From contig NZ_FNDR01000010.1 in the NCBI RefSeq assembly GCF_900099805.1, positions 62,001 through 126,000 on the forward strand: a stretch of DNA of 64,000 nt, written 5' to 3'. Positions 17,012-27,924 of the stretch are shown one piece after another. The translations under genes were made by a program, and so were the position numbers. The notes beneath the pieces are model-generated. The model saw nothing but the letters and a program-made list of their open reading frames with translations. It searched no databases and had not been told where the DNA came from. Within the stretch, counting starts at the first letter, position 1; each line of letters begins with the position of its first letter. This DNA is from Variovorax sp. OV700 (lineage in GTDB: Bacteria; Pseudomonadota; Gammaproteobacteria; Burkholderiales; Burkholderiaceae_C).

Positions 17012-17590
17012 TCAAAGCGGACCGAGGCCCGCGAGCGTGAACTTGAAGCGAACCTGCACGTCGTTGCCGATCACCGAGGTGTCGGTCCATTCGCCGTCGC
17101 CCACCTTGTAGTCGAGCCGCTGGATCGTAAAGCTTCCGGTAGCCACCGCGTAGCCGCCAGCCGGCGCGATGGTGACCGGCACCGTGACCTGCCGCGCAAT
17201 GCTCTTGATGGTGAGCTTGCCCGCCATCTCGAACCGGCCTTCGCCCAGCGCCTTGATGGCGCTCGACTGGAAGCTGGCCTGCGGAAAATGCCCGGTGTCG
17301 AACCACGGGGCCTTGGGCAGTTCGGCGTCGCTCATCGGCACGCCGAGCGATGCGCTGGCCGTGTCGATCTGCAGCGCCACAGTGCCGCCTTCGGGCTTCC
17401 TCGGGTCGAAAGCCACTTGCGCTTCGAACTTCTTGAAAGTGCCTTCCACCGGCACGCCCATCTGCTTGCTGACGAAGGCGATCTGGCTCTTGTCGGCCAC
17501 GAGCCGGGTCGCCGTTGCGGGCTCGGCGCCCGCGGGCGCCAGGTCGGCGAATGCAGCGGCTGCGAGAAAGAGACGGAAGATGCGCATCAT
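17012..17590 (-). CDS. YceI family periplasmic protein
   Basis: The 192-residue protein has a signal peptide (MRIFRLFLAAAAFADLAPAGA) and a YceI domain from about residue 28, with ATRLVADKSQIAFVSKQMGV and the closing VRFKFTLAGLG. It starts 12 nt after cytochrome b561 ends, so it is cotranscribed with it. The start could be the first or the second of two adjacent ATGs (17590 or 17587); AGGA lies upstream at usual spacing. It differs clearly from the neighbouring YceI protein, so this is an old duplication. Confidence 0.9.
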   Translation of the reverse strand: MMRIFRLFLAAAAFADLAPAGAEPATATRLVADKSQIAFVSKQMGVPVEGTFKKFEAQVAFDPRKPEGGTVALQIDTASASLGVPMSDAELPKAPWFDTGHFPQASFQSSAIKALGEGRFEMAGKLTIKSIARQVTVPVTIAPAGGYAVATGSFTIQRLDYKVGDGEWTDTSVIGNDVQVRFKFTLAGLGPL

Positions 17591-17601
17591 CTGGCGGATT
17601 C

Positions 17602-18210
17602 CTAGCGTGGCGCGGGCCACATGCGTTTCAAGATGCCGTCGCGGTCGATCCAGTGGTGCTTGAGCACCGCCGCCACGTGCAGCAGCGCCACCGCGGCCAG
17701 CGTGAACGCGCTGCCCTTGTGCAGCGGCTTCAGCACGGCCTCGGCCAGCTCCTTGTCGACCGGCATGAAGTCCGCCAGCGGCAGCACGCCGAACCACACG
17801 ACCGGAAAGCCCAGGGCCGAGCTGTAGGCCCAGCCGAACAGCGGCACCGCGAGAAACAGCAGGTACATCAACGCGTGGCTCGCCCGATAGCCGGTGCGCT
17901 GCCAGCGCGGCATGGTGGCCGCCGCATGCGACGGCAGCGGCGGCGGCGGATGGCGCAGCCGCCACAAAAGCCGCAGGGCCGACAGCAGCAGGATCGTCAC
18001 CCCGGCCCATTTGTGCCAGTTGTAGAGCTTGATGCGGGCCGGCGAGAGCGGCAGGCCGGTCATGTAGAGTCCGACGCCCAGCGAGCCGACGATCATGGCC
18101 GCGAGCAGCCAGTGCAGCGCCATGGCCACCGGGCCATAGCGCAGGTCGCGCAGGGCGGCGGGCGTTTCGGCAAGGGCGGTGGCGGAAGATGGAGGTGTGT
18201 CGGCAGGCAT
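17602..18210 (-). CDS. Cytochrome b561 family protein
   Basis: The 202-residue inner-membrane protein has four helices and histidines placed for two b hemes: MALHWLL (helix 1), LYNWHKWAG (helix 2), YRASHALMYLLF (helix 3) and HKGSAFTLAAVALLHV (helix 4). It probably passes electrons between quinone and periplasmic partners, with superoxide:ubiquinone oxidation described for E. coli CybB. It leads the b561-YceI-YceI group; transcription probably starts in the 90-bp gap to the kinase gene. Confidence 0.92.
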   Translation of the reverse strand: MPADTPPSSATALAETPAALRDLRYGPVAMALHWLLAAMIVGSLGVGLYMTGLPLSPARIKLYNWHKWAGVTILLLSALRLLWRLRHPPPPLPSHAAATMPRWQRTGYRASHALMYLLFLAVPLFGWAYSSALGFPVVWFGVLPLADFMPVDKELAEAVLKPLHKGSAFTLAAVALLHVAAVLKHHWIDRDGILKRMWPAPR

Positions 18211-18300
18211 CGGAAGCAGGACCAGCGGCCTGTGCGCGGAGCATATATCGGAAGCGGTGAAGGCACCGCACGAGCCGTGCCAGGCGCGTGGCCGGCGGCG

Positions 18301-20100
18301 TCAGTGCCCTGATGACGCCTGCTGCGCCTGCAGCAGCACCGCATGCAGCTCGGCCGGTTGCACCGGCTTGCGCAGTGCGTGCCAGCCGCGCTCCGCAGCC
18401 AGCCGATGGGTGGCTTCGCCGATGTCGGCCGAAATCAGCGCGATGGTGAGCGACGGCTTCTGCCGCTGCAGCCGTTCCGCCAGCGCGATGCCGTCGAGCC
18501 CGCCCGGCAGCCGGATGTCGCACAACGCCGCGTCGAGCGCGCGCAGGTCGGCCAGCGCCAGCGCCTCGGCTGCGCTGCCGTAGACACGCGGCGCCAGCTG
18601 CCATTGCCTCAGCAGCGCACTGAGGCTGTCGGCCACCACGGCGTTGTCTTCCACCACCAGCACGGCAAGGCCCGGATGCAATGCGCGCGCCGCCGCGTCG
18701 GAGGGCGGCTGCGGCAGGGGCGCAGGCGCCGGCGGCACCGGCGCATCGGCAGGCGCCGCGGGCAGCTCGAAGCCGAACACCGAGCCACGCCCCGGCGCCG
18801 AGCGCAGCGACACCTCGATGCCGAGTTGCCCGGCCAGCCGCCGCACGATCGCCAAGCCCAGCCCGTGGCCGCGGCGCAGGTTGCGCTCGACATTGCCGAC
18901 CTGCTCGAAGTCGCCGAACACCCGCTCCTGCGAATCCGCCGCAATGCCGATGCCGCTGTCGCGCACCTCGATGCGCCAGGCGCGCCCGGTGTCGCGTCGG
19001 CGCGCCCGCACCGCCAGCAGCACCCGGCCGCGTGGCGTGAACTTGACGGCGTTGTCGACCAGGTTGGCCAGCACGCGGCGCAGCGACACGGCATCGGCCC
19101 AGGCCACCGCATCGGTGGGGCAGCGCAACCTGACGCGGCCAGGGCCGAACTGGCGCGCCAGCTCGCGCAAGAGCGGCGCCAGCGACACCGCCACCGGCTG
19201 CAACGGATCGATCGCCGCCTCGATGCGGCCAATTTCGAGCAGCTGGTTGGTGAGGCCTTCGAGCGCCTGCTGCGCCCGCGCGAGCGACGCCACCGTGTGC
19301 TGCACCAGCGGCGCGTCGGCGCCGTTGTTCAACTGCTGGCGCAGCACCTCGGTCTGCAGGCCGATGGCCATCACCGGCTGGCGCAGGTCGTGGTTGGCGG
19401 CCGAGAAGAAGCGCAGCCGTTCGGCCTGGGCCCGCTCGGAGGCGCGCAGGCCGGCCAGCGCCTGCTCGCGCAAGCTGCGCTCGTTGAGGCGCAGGCCGAT
19501 GTTTTCCTCGAGCTGGCGCGAGCGTTCGGCCACCAGCTTCCACATCATCGCGGTCAGGCCGATGCCGATGACCGACACGGCCATCATGGTCGGTGCCCCG
19601 AGCCACAGCCCGGTGAGGATCACGGGTGCCAGCAGCAGCGTGATCGCCAGCTGCGTGGCCGGCGTGTAGAAAGAGACCGAGAACGCAGACGAGAGCGTCA
19701 TTCCCATCAGCATCAGCCCGAGCAGCAGCTGCTGCTCGGCGTGGCCCGTGTTGAACAGCAGCACGCCGGCCAGGCCGTGCGCCAGCTCCCAGATGCCGGT
19801 GCGCACGGTGTGCAGGCGCTGCGCCTCGCGCAGACTCTCGGGCGTGAAGGGGTCGGGCAGGCGCTGGGGAAAGAAGCCGCGCATGACCGTCACCAACGTG
19901 ATCAGCGAGATCCACACCAGCGCATGAGCGAGCGAGTATTGCCAGGCGAAAAGAGCTGCCACGCCGCAGTTCAGCAGGTATTGCACCAGCAGCACCGGGC
20001 CGATGGGCCGAACCGAAAGCCGCAGCACCTCGCACTCGATCGCAAAGCGGTCGTTTCCGGCAATGACCGGAGCAACCATGGGCGCGGTGGTGGAATTCAT
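18301..20100 (-). CDS. Hybrid sensor histidine kinase/response regulator
   Basis: The 599-residue protein has a membrane module of several helices (about residues 30-190), a coiled linker, HisKA with the phospho-acceptor His in SAANHDLRQPVMA, an HATPase with LANLVDNAVKF, RDSGIGI and GHGLGLAI, and a C-terminal receiver domain (about 480-595) with the acidic pocket VVEDN, phospho-acceptor Asp in LCDIRLPG and Lys in RKPVQ. No output domain or DNA-binding partner is adjacent. It is divergent from the rRNA methyltransferase, with 42 bp between starts. Confidence 0.93.
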   Translation of the reverse strand: MNSTTAPMVAPVIAGNDRFAIECEVLRLSVRPIGPVLLVQYLLNCGVAALFAWQYSLAHALVWISLITLVTVMRGFFPQRLPDPFTPESLREAQRLHTVRTGIWELAHGLAGVLLFNTGHAEQQLLLGLMLMGMTLSSAFSVSFYTPATQLAITLLLAPVILTGLWLGAPTMMAVSVIGIGLTAMMWKLVAERSRQLEENIGLRLNERSLREQALAGLRASERAQAERLRFFSAANHDLRQPVMAIGLQTEVLRQQLNNGADAPLVQHTVASLARAQQALEGLTNQLLEIGRIEAAIDPLQPVAVSLAPLLRELARQFGPGRVRLRCPTDAVAWADAVSLRRVLANLVDNAVKFTPRGRVLLAVRARRRDTGRAWRIEVRDSGIGIAADSQERVFGDFEQVGNVERNLRRGHGLGLAIVRRLAGQLGIEVSLRSAPGRGSVFGFELPAAPADAPVPPAPAPLPQPPSDAAARALHPGLAVLVVEDNAVVADSLSALLRQWQLAPRVYGSAAEALALADLRALDAALCDIRLPGGLDGIALAERLQRQKPSLTIALISADIGEATHRLAAERGWHALRKPVQPAELHAVLLQAQQASSGH

Positions 20101-20142
20101 CGGCCGGGCCACTATATAGAGAAGCGGCCCGGCGCGGCGACA

Positions 20143-21429
20143 ATGGCGTTTCCCCAGCCGGCCGATGATGATGGCAAACCCCTTGTGAACGATCTTTCTC
20201 TTTTTCTGCCTTGCGCCGCCGGCGTCGAGGAATTCCTGGCGCAGGAAGTCCATGCGCTCACGGGCCGCGTCGGGCAAGACCTGCTCACGCTGCGCGGCGG
20301 CGTGCGGGTGCGCGCCGAGTGGCGCGACGCGCTCAAGCTCAACCTGCACAGCCGGCTCGCGCAGCGCGTGCTGGTCGAGCTGGCCCATGCGCCCTACCGC
20401 AGCGAGAACGACCTGTACGCCATCGCGAGCGGCGTGGCCTGGGAGATCTGGTTCACGCCCAAGCAGACCTTCAAGATCGAGACCACGGCGCAGCACAGCC
20501 CGCTGCAGAGCTTGAACTTCGCCACGCTGCGCATCAAGGATGCGATTGCCGACCGCTTTCGTGCCAAGGCCAACGGCGTGCGACCCAGCATCGAGACGCA
20601 GTGGCCCGACTGTCGGGTGTTCGCCCACCTGACCACCGAGCACTGCACGCTCTACATCGACACCTCGGGCGAGCCGCTCTTCAAGCGCGGCTGGCGGCAG
20701 GACAAGGGCGATGCGCCGCTGAAGGAAACGCTGGCCGCCGCCATGCTGGCCGCCAGCGGCTGGTGGAATCCCGAAACCGGCCAGGTGGCCGCCGAGCCGC
20801 TGTACGACCCCTGCTGCGGCAGCGGCACCATTGCCATCGAGGCGGCGCAAATTGCGCGCGGCATCCCGGCCGGGTCGCTGCGACGCTTCGGCTTCGAGAA
20901 GCTGCTGCCGTTCCAGGCGCACGTGTGGGATGCGATCAAGAAGGGGGCCGAATCATCGGCCACCGCGCGGGAGGTCGCGATCTTCGGCTCCGACGTCTCG
21001 CACCGCATGGTCGACTTTGCCGAGCGCAACGCGGAGCGTGCCGGCGTGGCCGACGCGATCGAGTTCCGCGGCGGCGACGCGCTGCAGCGCATGCCCCCGG
21101 CCGAGGGCGGCGTGATCATGCTCAACCCGCCCTACGGCGAGCGGATCGAGGTCGGCGGCGTTGCGCGCTTCGGCGCCCGCGAGGCCGCGCAAACGCCCGG
21201 CAATGCCGAGGGCGGCGGCGAAGTGGACGAGGGCGGCGAGTTTTTTCCGCAACTCGCCACGCACTGGAAAAAGAACTACCCCGGCTGGACCGCCTGGGTG
21301 CTCACGCCCGATCTGAAACTGCCCAAGCGCATGCGGCTCAAGGAGTCGCGCCGGGTGCCGATGTGGAACGGGCCGATCGAATGCCGCCTGTTCCGCTTCG
21401 ACATGGTGGCCGGCTCGGCCAGAAAGTAG
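20143..21429 (+). CDS. THUMP-domain class I rRNA methyltransferase (RlmL-like)
   Basis: The 428-residue protein resembles the N-terminal half of RlmL, which makes m2G in 23S rRNA. An N-terminal ferredoxin-like/THUMP region (about residues 15-170, LFLPCAAGVEEFLAQEV) precedes a Rossmann methyltransferase with DPCCGSGTIAIEAA (SAM motif I) and the catalytic NPPYGER. The RlmK half is absent, which is the common stand-alone form in this group. An acidic Gly-rich insert follows NPPYGER. The start at 20143 lacks a good Shine-Dalgarno sequence; a GTG at 20184 is a possible alternative. Confidence 0.88.
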   Translation: MAFPQPADDDGKPLVNDLSLFLPCAAGVEEFLAQEVHALTGRVGQDLLTLRGGVRVRAEWRDALKLNLHSRLAQRVLVELAHAPYRSENDLYAIASGVAWEIWFTPKQTFKIETTAQHSPLQSLNFATLRIKDAIADRFRAKANGVRPSIETQWPDCRVFAHLTTEHCTLYIDTSGEPLFKRGWRQDKGDAPLKETLAAAMLAASGWWNPETGQVAAEPLYDPCCGSGTIAIEAAQIARGIPAGSLRRFGFEKLLPFQAHVWDAIKKGAESSATAREVAIFGSDVSHRMVDFAERNAERAGVADAIEFRGGDALQRMPPAEGGVIMLNPPYGERIEVGGVARFGAREAAQTPGNAEGGGEVDEGGEFFPQLATHWKKNYPGWTAWVLTPDLKLPKRMRLKESRRVPMWNGPIECRLFRFDMVAGSARK

Positions 21430-21453
21430 GCAGGCCGGCGATCCGGCGGGCGG

Positions 21454-21879
21454 TTACTTCACGCCCACGCCGCACGCTGCGTTCACCGTCCTGGCCGCCA
21501 AGTCTCCCGGCAGGCCGTCGAATTTCATCGGACGGACATCGGTTTCGTCGAACTCCCGCACCGCCAGCGGCGGCCCGACGAAATTCGGCTGCCCGAAGTA
21601 GGTGGCGCTCACGTAGCGTGCCTTGCGGGCGTCGCAGTCCACGCTCGCTTGGGCCGTGACAGACCGGAACTTGATGCCCTCCTGGCTGGTGCGGGGCTCG
21701 GCCAGGCTGATTCGCACCGCCACGAGCCGCTTGCTTCCGTCCACCACCACGCTGGTGGGGTCGACCTGCACATAGCTGTTGGTCGCCTCTCCGGCCGAGC
21801 CGGTCAGGGTGAGCCACTCCGCATGGGCCAGCGGGCCTGCCAGAAGGGCGAGCAGCAGCAGGAAAGGTCGTTTCATCAT
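21454..21879 (-). CDS. Exported protein, surface-adhesin E-like
   Basis: The 141-residue protein has a signal peptide (MKRPFLLLLALLAGPLAHA) and a compact domain beginning EWLTLTGS. Its pattern of YVQVDPTSV, VAVRISL, SVDCDARKARY and a C-terminal Cys fits the small surface-adhesin-protein-E family found in many beta-proteobacteria. Its role is unknown; an adhesin function is only a family name. Two adjacent ATGs (21879, 21876) are equally possible starts. Confidence 0.65.
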   Translation of the reverse strand: MMKRPFLLLLALLAGPLAHAEWLTLTGSAGEATNSYVQVDPTSVVVDGSKRLVAVRISLAEPRTSQEGIKFRSVTAQASVDCDARKARYVSATYFGQPNFVGPPLAVREFDETDVRPMKFDGLPGDLAARTVNAACGVGVK

Positions 21880-21933
21880 TCGGAGTTTCGAAAGGCGCCG
21901 CGCACGGCCCGGGCAGCAGATTGTGAATGGACG

Positions 21934-22443
21934 ATGCCGTTTGTGCCTTGCGGTGGCGCATGGTGCAACATCGGGGTTATTCCAAACGCACAAATTTTCC
22001 TTTCCCCAGAAGAAGCAAGCGCCGCGCCCGGTGCCTTCGTTGTCATCGACACCAACATCGCGCTCGATTTGCTGGTGTTCGACAACCCCGACTGCCTGGC
22101 GCTGGCTGCCGCTCTTGCTGCCTGCGAATTGCGCTGGCTGGCGACCGCTGCCATGCGCGCTGAGCTTGCGCGGGTGCTCGGCTATCCGCTCATCGCAGCG
22201 CGCCTGGCGCGCAGGAGCCTGGCGGCAGAGGCCGTTCTCGCGGCCTTCGACGAGCGCGTGCAACTGGTTGCAGAGGTGCCGCCACGCGCCCCTTGCGTCT
22301 GCAAGGACCCGGATGACCAAGTCTTCATCGATCTGGCGGTGGCCCGGCGCGCACGGCTGCTCAGCAAGGACCAGGCCGTGCTGACGATGCGCAAGCGCCT
22401 CGCGGCGCAAGGCGTGGTGGTGCAGGCGGTGCTGGCGCGCTAG
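21934..22443 (+). CDS. PIN-domain protein, putative toxin component
   Basis: The 169-residue protein carries a PIN nuclease domain from about residue 30, with the first acidic motif VIDTNIALDLLVF, a mid-domain Glu-x-x-Arg (RAELARVL) and the paired acidic motif DPDDQVFIDLAV. It resembles the PIN family annotated as putative toxin-antitoxin components (TIGR00305/COG1569 type). No antitoxin-sized gene lies on either side. It overlaps the end of the convergent kinase-like gene by 4 nt. The active-site acids appear intact, so RNase activity is plausible. Confidence 0.8.
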   Translation: MPFVPCGGAWCNIGVIPNAQIFLSPEEASAAPGAFVVIDTNIALDLLVFDNPDCLALAAALAACELRWLATAAMRAELARVLGYPLIAARLARRSLAAEAVLAAFDERVQLVAEVPPRAPCVCKDPDDQVFIDLAVARRARLLSKDQAVLTMRKRLAAQGVVVQAVLAR

Positions 22444-23357
22444 CCGGCAGAGGCGGAGGGCGGCGCACCGTGCCAGCGCCCCAGGAGCCGTGCCACCGCG
22501 CGCACGCGTTGCGTGTCACGGCCCCAGCGGCGGCTGGCCGGCAGCTTCTGCGCCCACTTCATGCGCCGCGCCGCCTCCGCGATGCGCTGGCGCACCTCCT
22601 CGCCCACTTCGGCGAGCGCGGCGTGCCAGTGCAGGCCGGCGGCTTCGGGCGCGGCGGCCTCCAGCATCATGGCCGTGGAATGCAGGTAGCTGAGCCAGTC
22701 GCGCGCCTGGCACTCGGCCAGCGTCATTACTTCGGCCGGGTCGTCCTCGAAGTCGATGTAGCCGATGACCCCGTCGGGGCACTGCACCAGGTTGCGGTCG
22801 AAGGCCTGGCTCAGGTGCTGGCCGCGCACATGCACCTGCGCGATGGCGGCGAGCCCTTCGCGCCAGACCGCGAGCAGCGCGGCGGGCCCGGCCGCCGCAG
22901 CCTGGTCGAGCCGCTCCTGCAGCACGACGGTGGTGCGGCCGCTTTCGCCCAGGTCGGAGATGAGCAGGCCGTTCGGCTGCTGCGCCAGCACCGCGGGCAC
23001 GCGCAGGCCTGCGGCTGCCAGCTGCCTGAGGCGCCGGGCCTCGGTGGCAATGGCGGCTTCGCCGCCCGGATTGGGCACCGGCTTGATGATGTCCAGCCGC
23101 GCCATGCGTGCAACCGCCGCCATCACGCGGTAGCCCCACTTGCCGTGGCGCGGGCCGGCCTTCTTGAGCCACACGCGTTCGCTGCCCAGGCGGTGGCTGG
23201 CCACGTTCTTCTGCTGCTTGGGCAGCGTGACGCGCAGGAACTCGGCGTAGTCGCCCGGCGCCGGCGCAAAGGGCTGCGCGTCGAGGGGCGCGGGCGCCGA
23301 GGCGGCCCCTTTGGCGCTGTGCGGCCGCGCCGAAGCGCCGCGTCGCAAGGGATTCAT
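22440..23357 (-). CDS. Kinase-fold protein, Bud32/LPS-kinase-like
   Basis: The 305-residue protein looks like a divergent small-molecule or protein kinase. VWLKKAGPRHGKWGY offers the ATP-anchoring Lys, ANGLLISDL-like text fits the hinge, QAFDRNLVQ the catalytic loop, and GYIDFEDDP the metal-binding DFG-equivalent. A Pro/Ala-rich leader (residues 1-35) precedes the domain. It begins inside the stop of the upstream FMN glutamate-synthase-like gene (4-nt overlap), so the two are translationally coupled. Substrate unknown; heptose/KDO kinases and Bud32 are the nearest folds I can suggest. Confidence 0.6.
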   Translation of the reverse strand: MNPLRRGASARPHSAKGAASAPAPLDAQPFAPAPGDYAEFLRVTLPKQQKNVASHRLGSERVWLKKAGPRHGKWGYRVMAAVARMARLDIIKPVPNPGGEAAIATEARRLRQLAAAGLRVPAVLAQQPNGLLISDLGESGRTTVVLQERLDQAAAAGPAALLAVWREGLAAIAQVHVRGQHLSQAFDRNLVQCPDGVIGYIDFEDDPAEVMTLAECQARDWLSYLHSTAMMLEAAAPEAAGLHWHAALAEVGEEVRQRIAEAARRMKWAQKLPASRRWGRDTQRVRAVARLLGRWHGAPPSASAG

Positions 23358-25051
23358 GCGGCCAGCGGCAGGTTCGACACCAGGCCGTGCGGCCCCTGCG
23401 TCGCAGGCTGAAAGCTCTCGGCACTGGCCAGCGGCCAGTAGGTGCGGAACACGTTGTGCTGCTTGTCGAGCGGGCCGAGCAGAGCGCCAGGCTGCACCTG
23501 CATCACCAGGTTGCTCAAGAGGCGCACCTCGGTGTCGGAGATGCGCCGCACGATGTGGTGCGCGGTGATCTGCTGCGGATGATCGAGGCCGGCCGCCTGC
23601 ACCAGCTCCTGCAGCGCGTGCAGCGTGCTGCGGTGGAAGTTGCGAACGCGGTCGGCCTTGGTTGGCACCACCAGCGCCTGCTGGCGCACCGGGTCCTGCG
23701 TGGTCACGCCCGTGGGGCAATGGCCCGTGTGGCAGCTTTGCGCCTGGATGCAGCCCAGGGCCATCATGAATCCGCGCGCCGCGTTGCACCAGTCGGCGCC
23801 CAGCGCCATCATGCGCGCCACGTCGAAGGCCGTGATCACCTTGCCGGCGCAGCCCAGCTTGATGCGGTGGCGCAGATTCACGCCGATGAGCGTGTTGTGC
23901 ACCAGCAGCAGGCCCTCCTGCAGCGGCGCGCCCACGTGGTCGCTGAACTCGACCGGCGCGGCGCCCGTGCCGCCCTCGGCGCCGTCCACCACAATGAAGT
24001 CGGGCGTGATGCCGGTCGCCTGCATGGCCTTGACGATCGCGAACCATTCCCACGGATGGCCGAGGCAGAACTTGAAGCCCGTGGGCTTGCCGCCCGACAG
24101 CTCGCGCAGCCTGGCGATGAAATGCATCATCTCGACCGGCGTGGAGAACGCACTGTGCGAGGCAGGCGAGATGCAGTCCACGCCCACCCGCACGCCCCGC
24201 GCGGCCGCAATCTCGATCGTGACCTTGGGCGCGGGCAGCACGCCGCCGTGGCCGGGCTTGGCGCCCTGGCTCAGCTTGAGCTCGATCATCTTCACCTGCG
24301 GATCGCGCGCGTTGGCGCTGAAACGCTCGGCGTTGAAGCTGCCGTCCTCGTTGCGGCAGCCGAAGTAGCCCGAGCCGATTTCCCAGATCAGGTCGCCGCC
24401 ATGCACGCGGTGGTGCTGCGAAATGGAGCCCTCGCCGGTGTCGTGCGCAAAGCCGCCCATCCTGGCGCCCTGGTTGAGCGCGAGGATCGCGTTGGCCGAC
24501 AGCGCGCCGAAGCTCATGGCCGAAATATTGAAGACGCTCGCGCTGTAGGGCTGCGTGCAAACTTGTGCCGGGTTGGCCTCCGCCGGCTGCGGCGTGCCGC
24601 CGATCACGATGCGGAAATCGTGGTTTTCAAGCCGGGTCGGCTGCATCGAGTGGTTGATCCACTCGTAGCCCGCAATCGTCACGTTGAGTTGGGTGCCGAA
24701 AGGGCGGTTGTCGGGGTCGCCCTTCGCGCGCTGGTACACCAGCGAACGCTGCGCGCGCGAAAACGGCGCCGCCTCGGAATCGCTCTCGATGAAGTACTGC
24801 CGCATTTCCGGCCGGATGAATTCCAGCAGGAAGCGCAGGTGGCCGATCACCGGATAGTTGCGCAGGATGGCGTGGCGCGTCTGCCGCAGGTCGTGCACGC
24901 CGGTGCCGCTGAGTACCGCAAAAACCACCAGCGCCACCCAGGCGGCCCAGAGGTGCGGCGACACCAGCACGGCGGCCAGGCTGGCGGCCAGGCCCGCCAC
25001 GCACAGGGCAAAGGCGCTGTAACGCGTTGGAAACGGAATAATCGTGGGCAT
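23354..25051 (-). CDS. FMN-binding glutamate synthase-like protein
   Basis: The 565-residue protein has one or two N-terminal membrane helices (about residues 8-55), then a TIM-barrel of the glutamate synthase central/FMN domain. It shows FNISAMSFGALSANAI, EGSISQHH, PGHGGVLPAPKVT, SPASHSAF, VDGAEGGTGAAP and the cysteine cluster CIQAQSCHTGHCPTGV, which in GltB ligates a 3Fe-4S cluster. It lacks the glutaminase domain, so it is an FMN enzyme of unproven reaction rather than true GOGAT. It is coupled to the kinase-fold gene downstream. Confidence 0.88.
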   Translation of the reverse strand: MPTIIPFPTRYSAFALCVAGLAASLAAVLVSPHLWAAWVALVVFAVLSGTGVHDLRQTRHAILRNYPVIGHLRFLLEFIRPEMRQYFIESDSEAAPFSRAQRSLVYQRAKGDPDNRPFGTQLNVTIAGYEWINHSMQPTRLENHDFRIVIGGTPQPAEANPAQVCTQPYSASVFNISAMSFGALSANAILALNQGARMGGFAHDTGEGSISQHHRVHGGDLIWEIGSGYFGCRNEDGSFNAERFSANARDPQVKMIELKLSQGAKPGHGGVLPAPKVTIEIAAARGVRVGVDCISPASHSAFSTPVEMMHFIARLRELSGGKPTGFKFCLGHPWEWFAIVKAMQATGITPDFIVVDGAEGGTGAAPVEFSDHVGAPLQEGLLLVHNTLIGVNLRHRIKLGCAGKVITAFDVARMMALGADWCNAARGFMMALGCIQAQSCHTGHCPTGVTTQDPVRQQALVVPTKADRVRNFHRSTLHALQELVQAAGLDHPQQITAHHIVRRISDTEVRLLSNLVMQVQPGALLGPLDKQHNVFRTYWPLASAESFQPATQGPHGLVSNLPLAA

Positions 25052-25108
25052 GGAGATGAGTGGACTGCCGGAGCCTGCTGCATCATAGAGGGCTGCCCCG
25101 AACTTGCC

Positions 25109-27117
<2,009 letters not shown>

Positions 27118-27128
<11 letters not shown>

Positions 27129-27432
27129 AGGCGCGCTGGATGTCGGGCCGCACGAGGTCGGCGTATTCGCGGTGCTTGCGAATGTAGCCCGCGATGAACT
27201 GGCACACCGGGATCACGTGAAGGCCCTTGGTGCGCGCCTCGTCGAGCACATGCCGTGCAATGCCCGAGCCCACGCCCTTGCCTTCGTGCTCGGGCAGCAC
27301 CTCGGTGTGGGTGAACATGATGGCGTCGGTCAGCAGGTTGTATTCGGCGTAGGCCGCGAGCTGGCCCTCGAGTGCGGCTTCGTAGCGGTGCTGGGCTTCG
27401 TTGTTGGTGATGACGAGGTTGCTGTTGCTCAT
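27118..27432 (-). CDS. Small GNAT-like N-acetyltransferase (YjdJ type)
   Basis: The 104-residue single-domain protein matches the small GCN5-related family (COG2388): it has the acetyl-CoA-binding turn EHEGKGVGSGIARHVLDEA and the strand HVIPVCQFIAGYI. These small enzymes lack the N-terminal half of full GNATs, and their substrates are mostly unknown. It begins inside the stop of the NTF2-like gene (4-nt overlap), so both are expressed together. Confidence 0.85.
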
Positions 27433-27923
27433 GGTTGGCGTGCGAGATAGGTGGCGAGATTGGCGGCCGCGGTGGCGCGTACCTTGTTGCGCAGCATCGG
27501 GGTCCAGCCGAGCAGCAGCCCGGGGGCACCCAGGGCCTGGCGCGACCAGGTCCAGAACGCAAAGCTGTCGCGCTGCGTGGCAATCAGCCCGTCGGGCGTG
27601 AAGCCGAAGCGCGAATCCACGCTGTTGTTGACCAGCCGGCCCGTGGCGCTGAAACGGTAGTGCGCGTCCCAGTGGGCCTGGCCGCTGGTTTCGTCGGCGC
27701 GCACGTCGCGCCACGTGAGCCGCCAGACGTCGGCGCCCTTGGCCCGGGTGGCATCGCACAGCATGCGCCACATGCCGCCCACCTGGCGCCGGCCGCGCAG
27801 CGAAAAGGCCTCGTCGTCGAACGCCGCATCGCTGGCATAGCAGGCGGCCATGGCGGGGGCATCGAGCCTGGAGAAGGCCTCGTAGAAGCGCTCGATGGTC
27901 TGGGCGTTGGCTGCTGCTGTCAT
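27429..27923 (-). CDS. NTF2-like (SnoaL-type) protein
   Basis: The 164-residue protein has the cone-shaped NTF2 fold pattern: an N-terminal helix (NAQTIERFYEAFSRLDAPAM), ACYASDAAFDDEAFSLRGR, and strands such as AHWDAHYRFSATGRLVNNSV and ISTQRDSFAFWTW-like text. It has no clear catalytic residues, so it may bind a small ligand or be a lyase/isomerase. It starts 1 nt after the stop of pncC and overlaps the GNAT gene downstream. Confidence 0.8.
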   Translation of the reverse strand: MTAAANAQTIERFYEAFSRLDAPAMAACYASDAAFDDEAFSLRGRRQVGGMWRMLCDATRAKGADVWRLTWRDVRADETSGQAHWDAHYRFSATGRLVNNSVDSRFGFTPDGLIATQRDSFAFWTWSRQALGAPGLLLGWTPMLRNKVRATAAANLATYLARQP

Positions 27924-27924
27924 G

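Noticed and set aside
17012..20143. A minus-strand open frame of over 1000 codons running through two genes
   Set aside because: It is the frame of the second YceI protein extended upstream through a GC-rich shadow of cytochrome b561 and the kinase. Only the last 192 codons show a signal peptide and domain.
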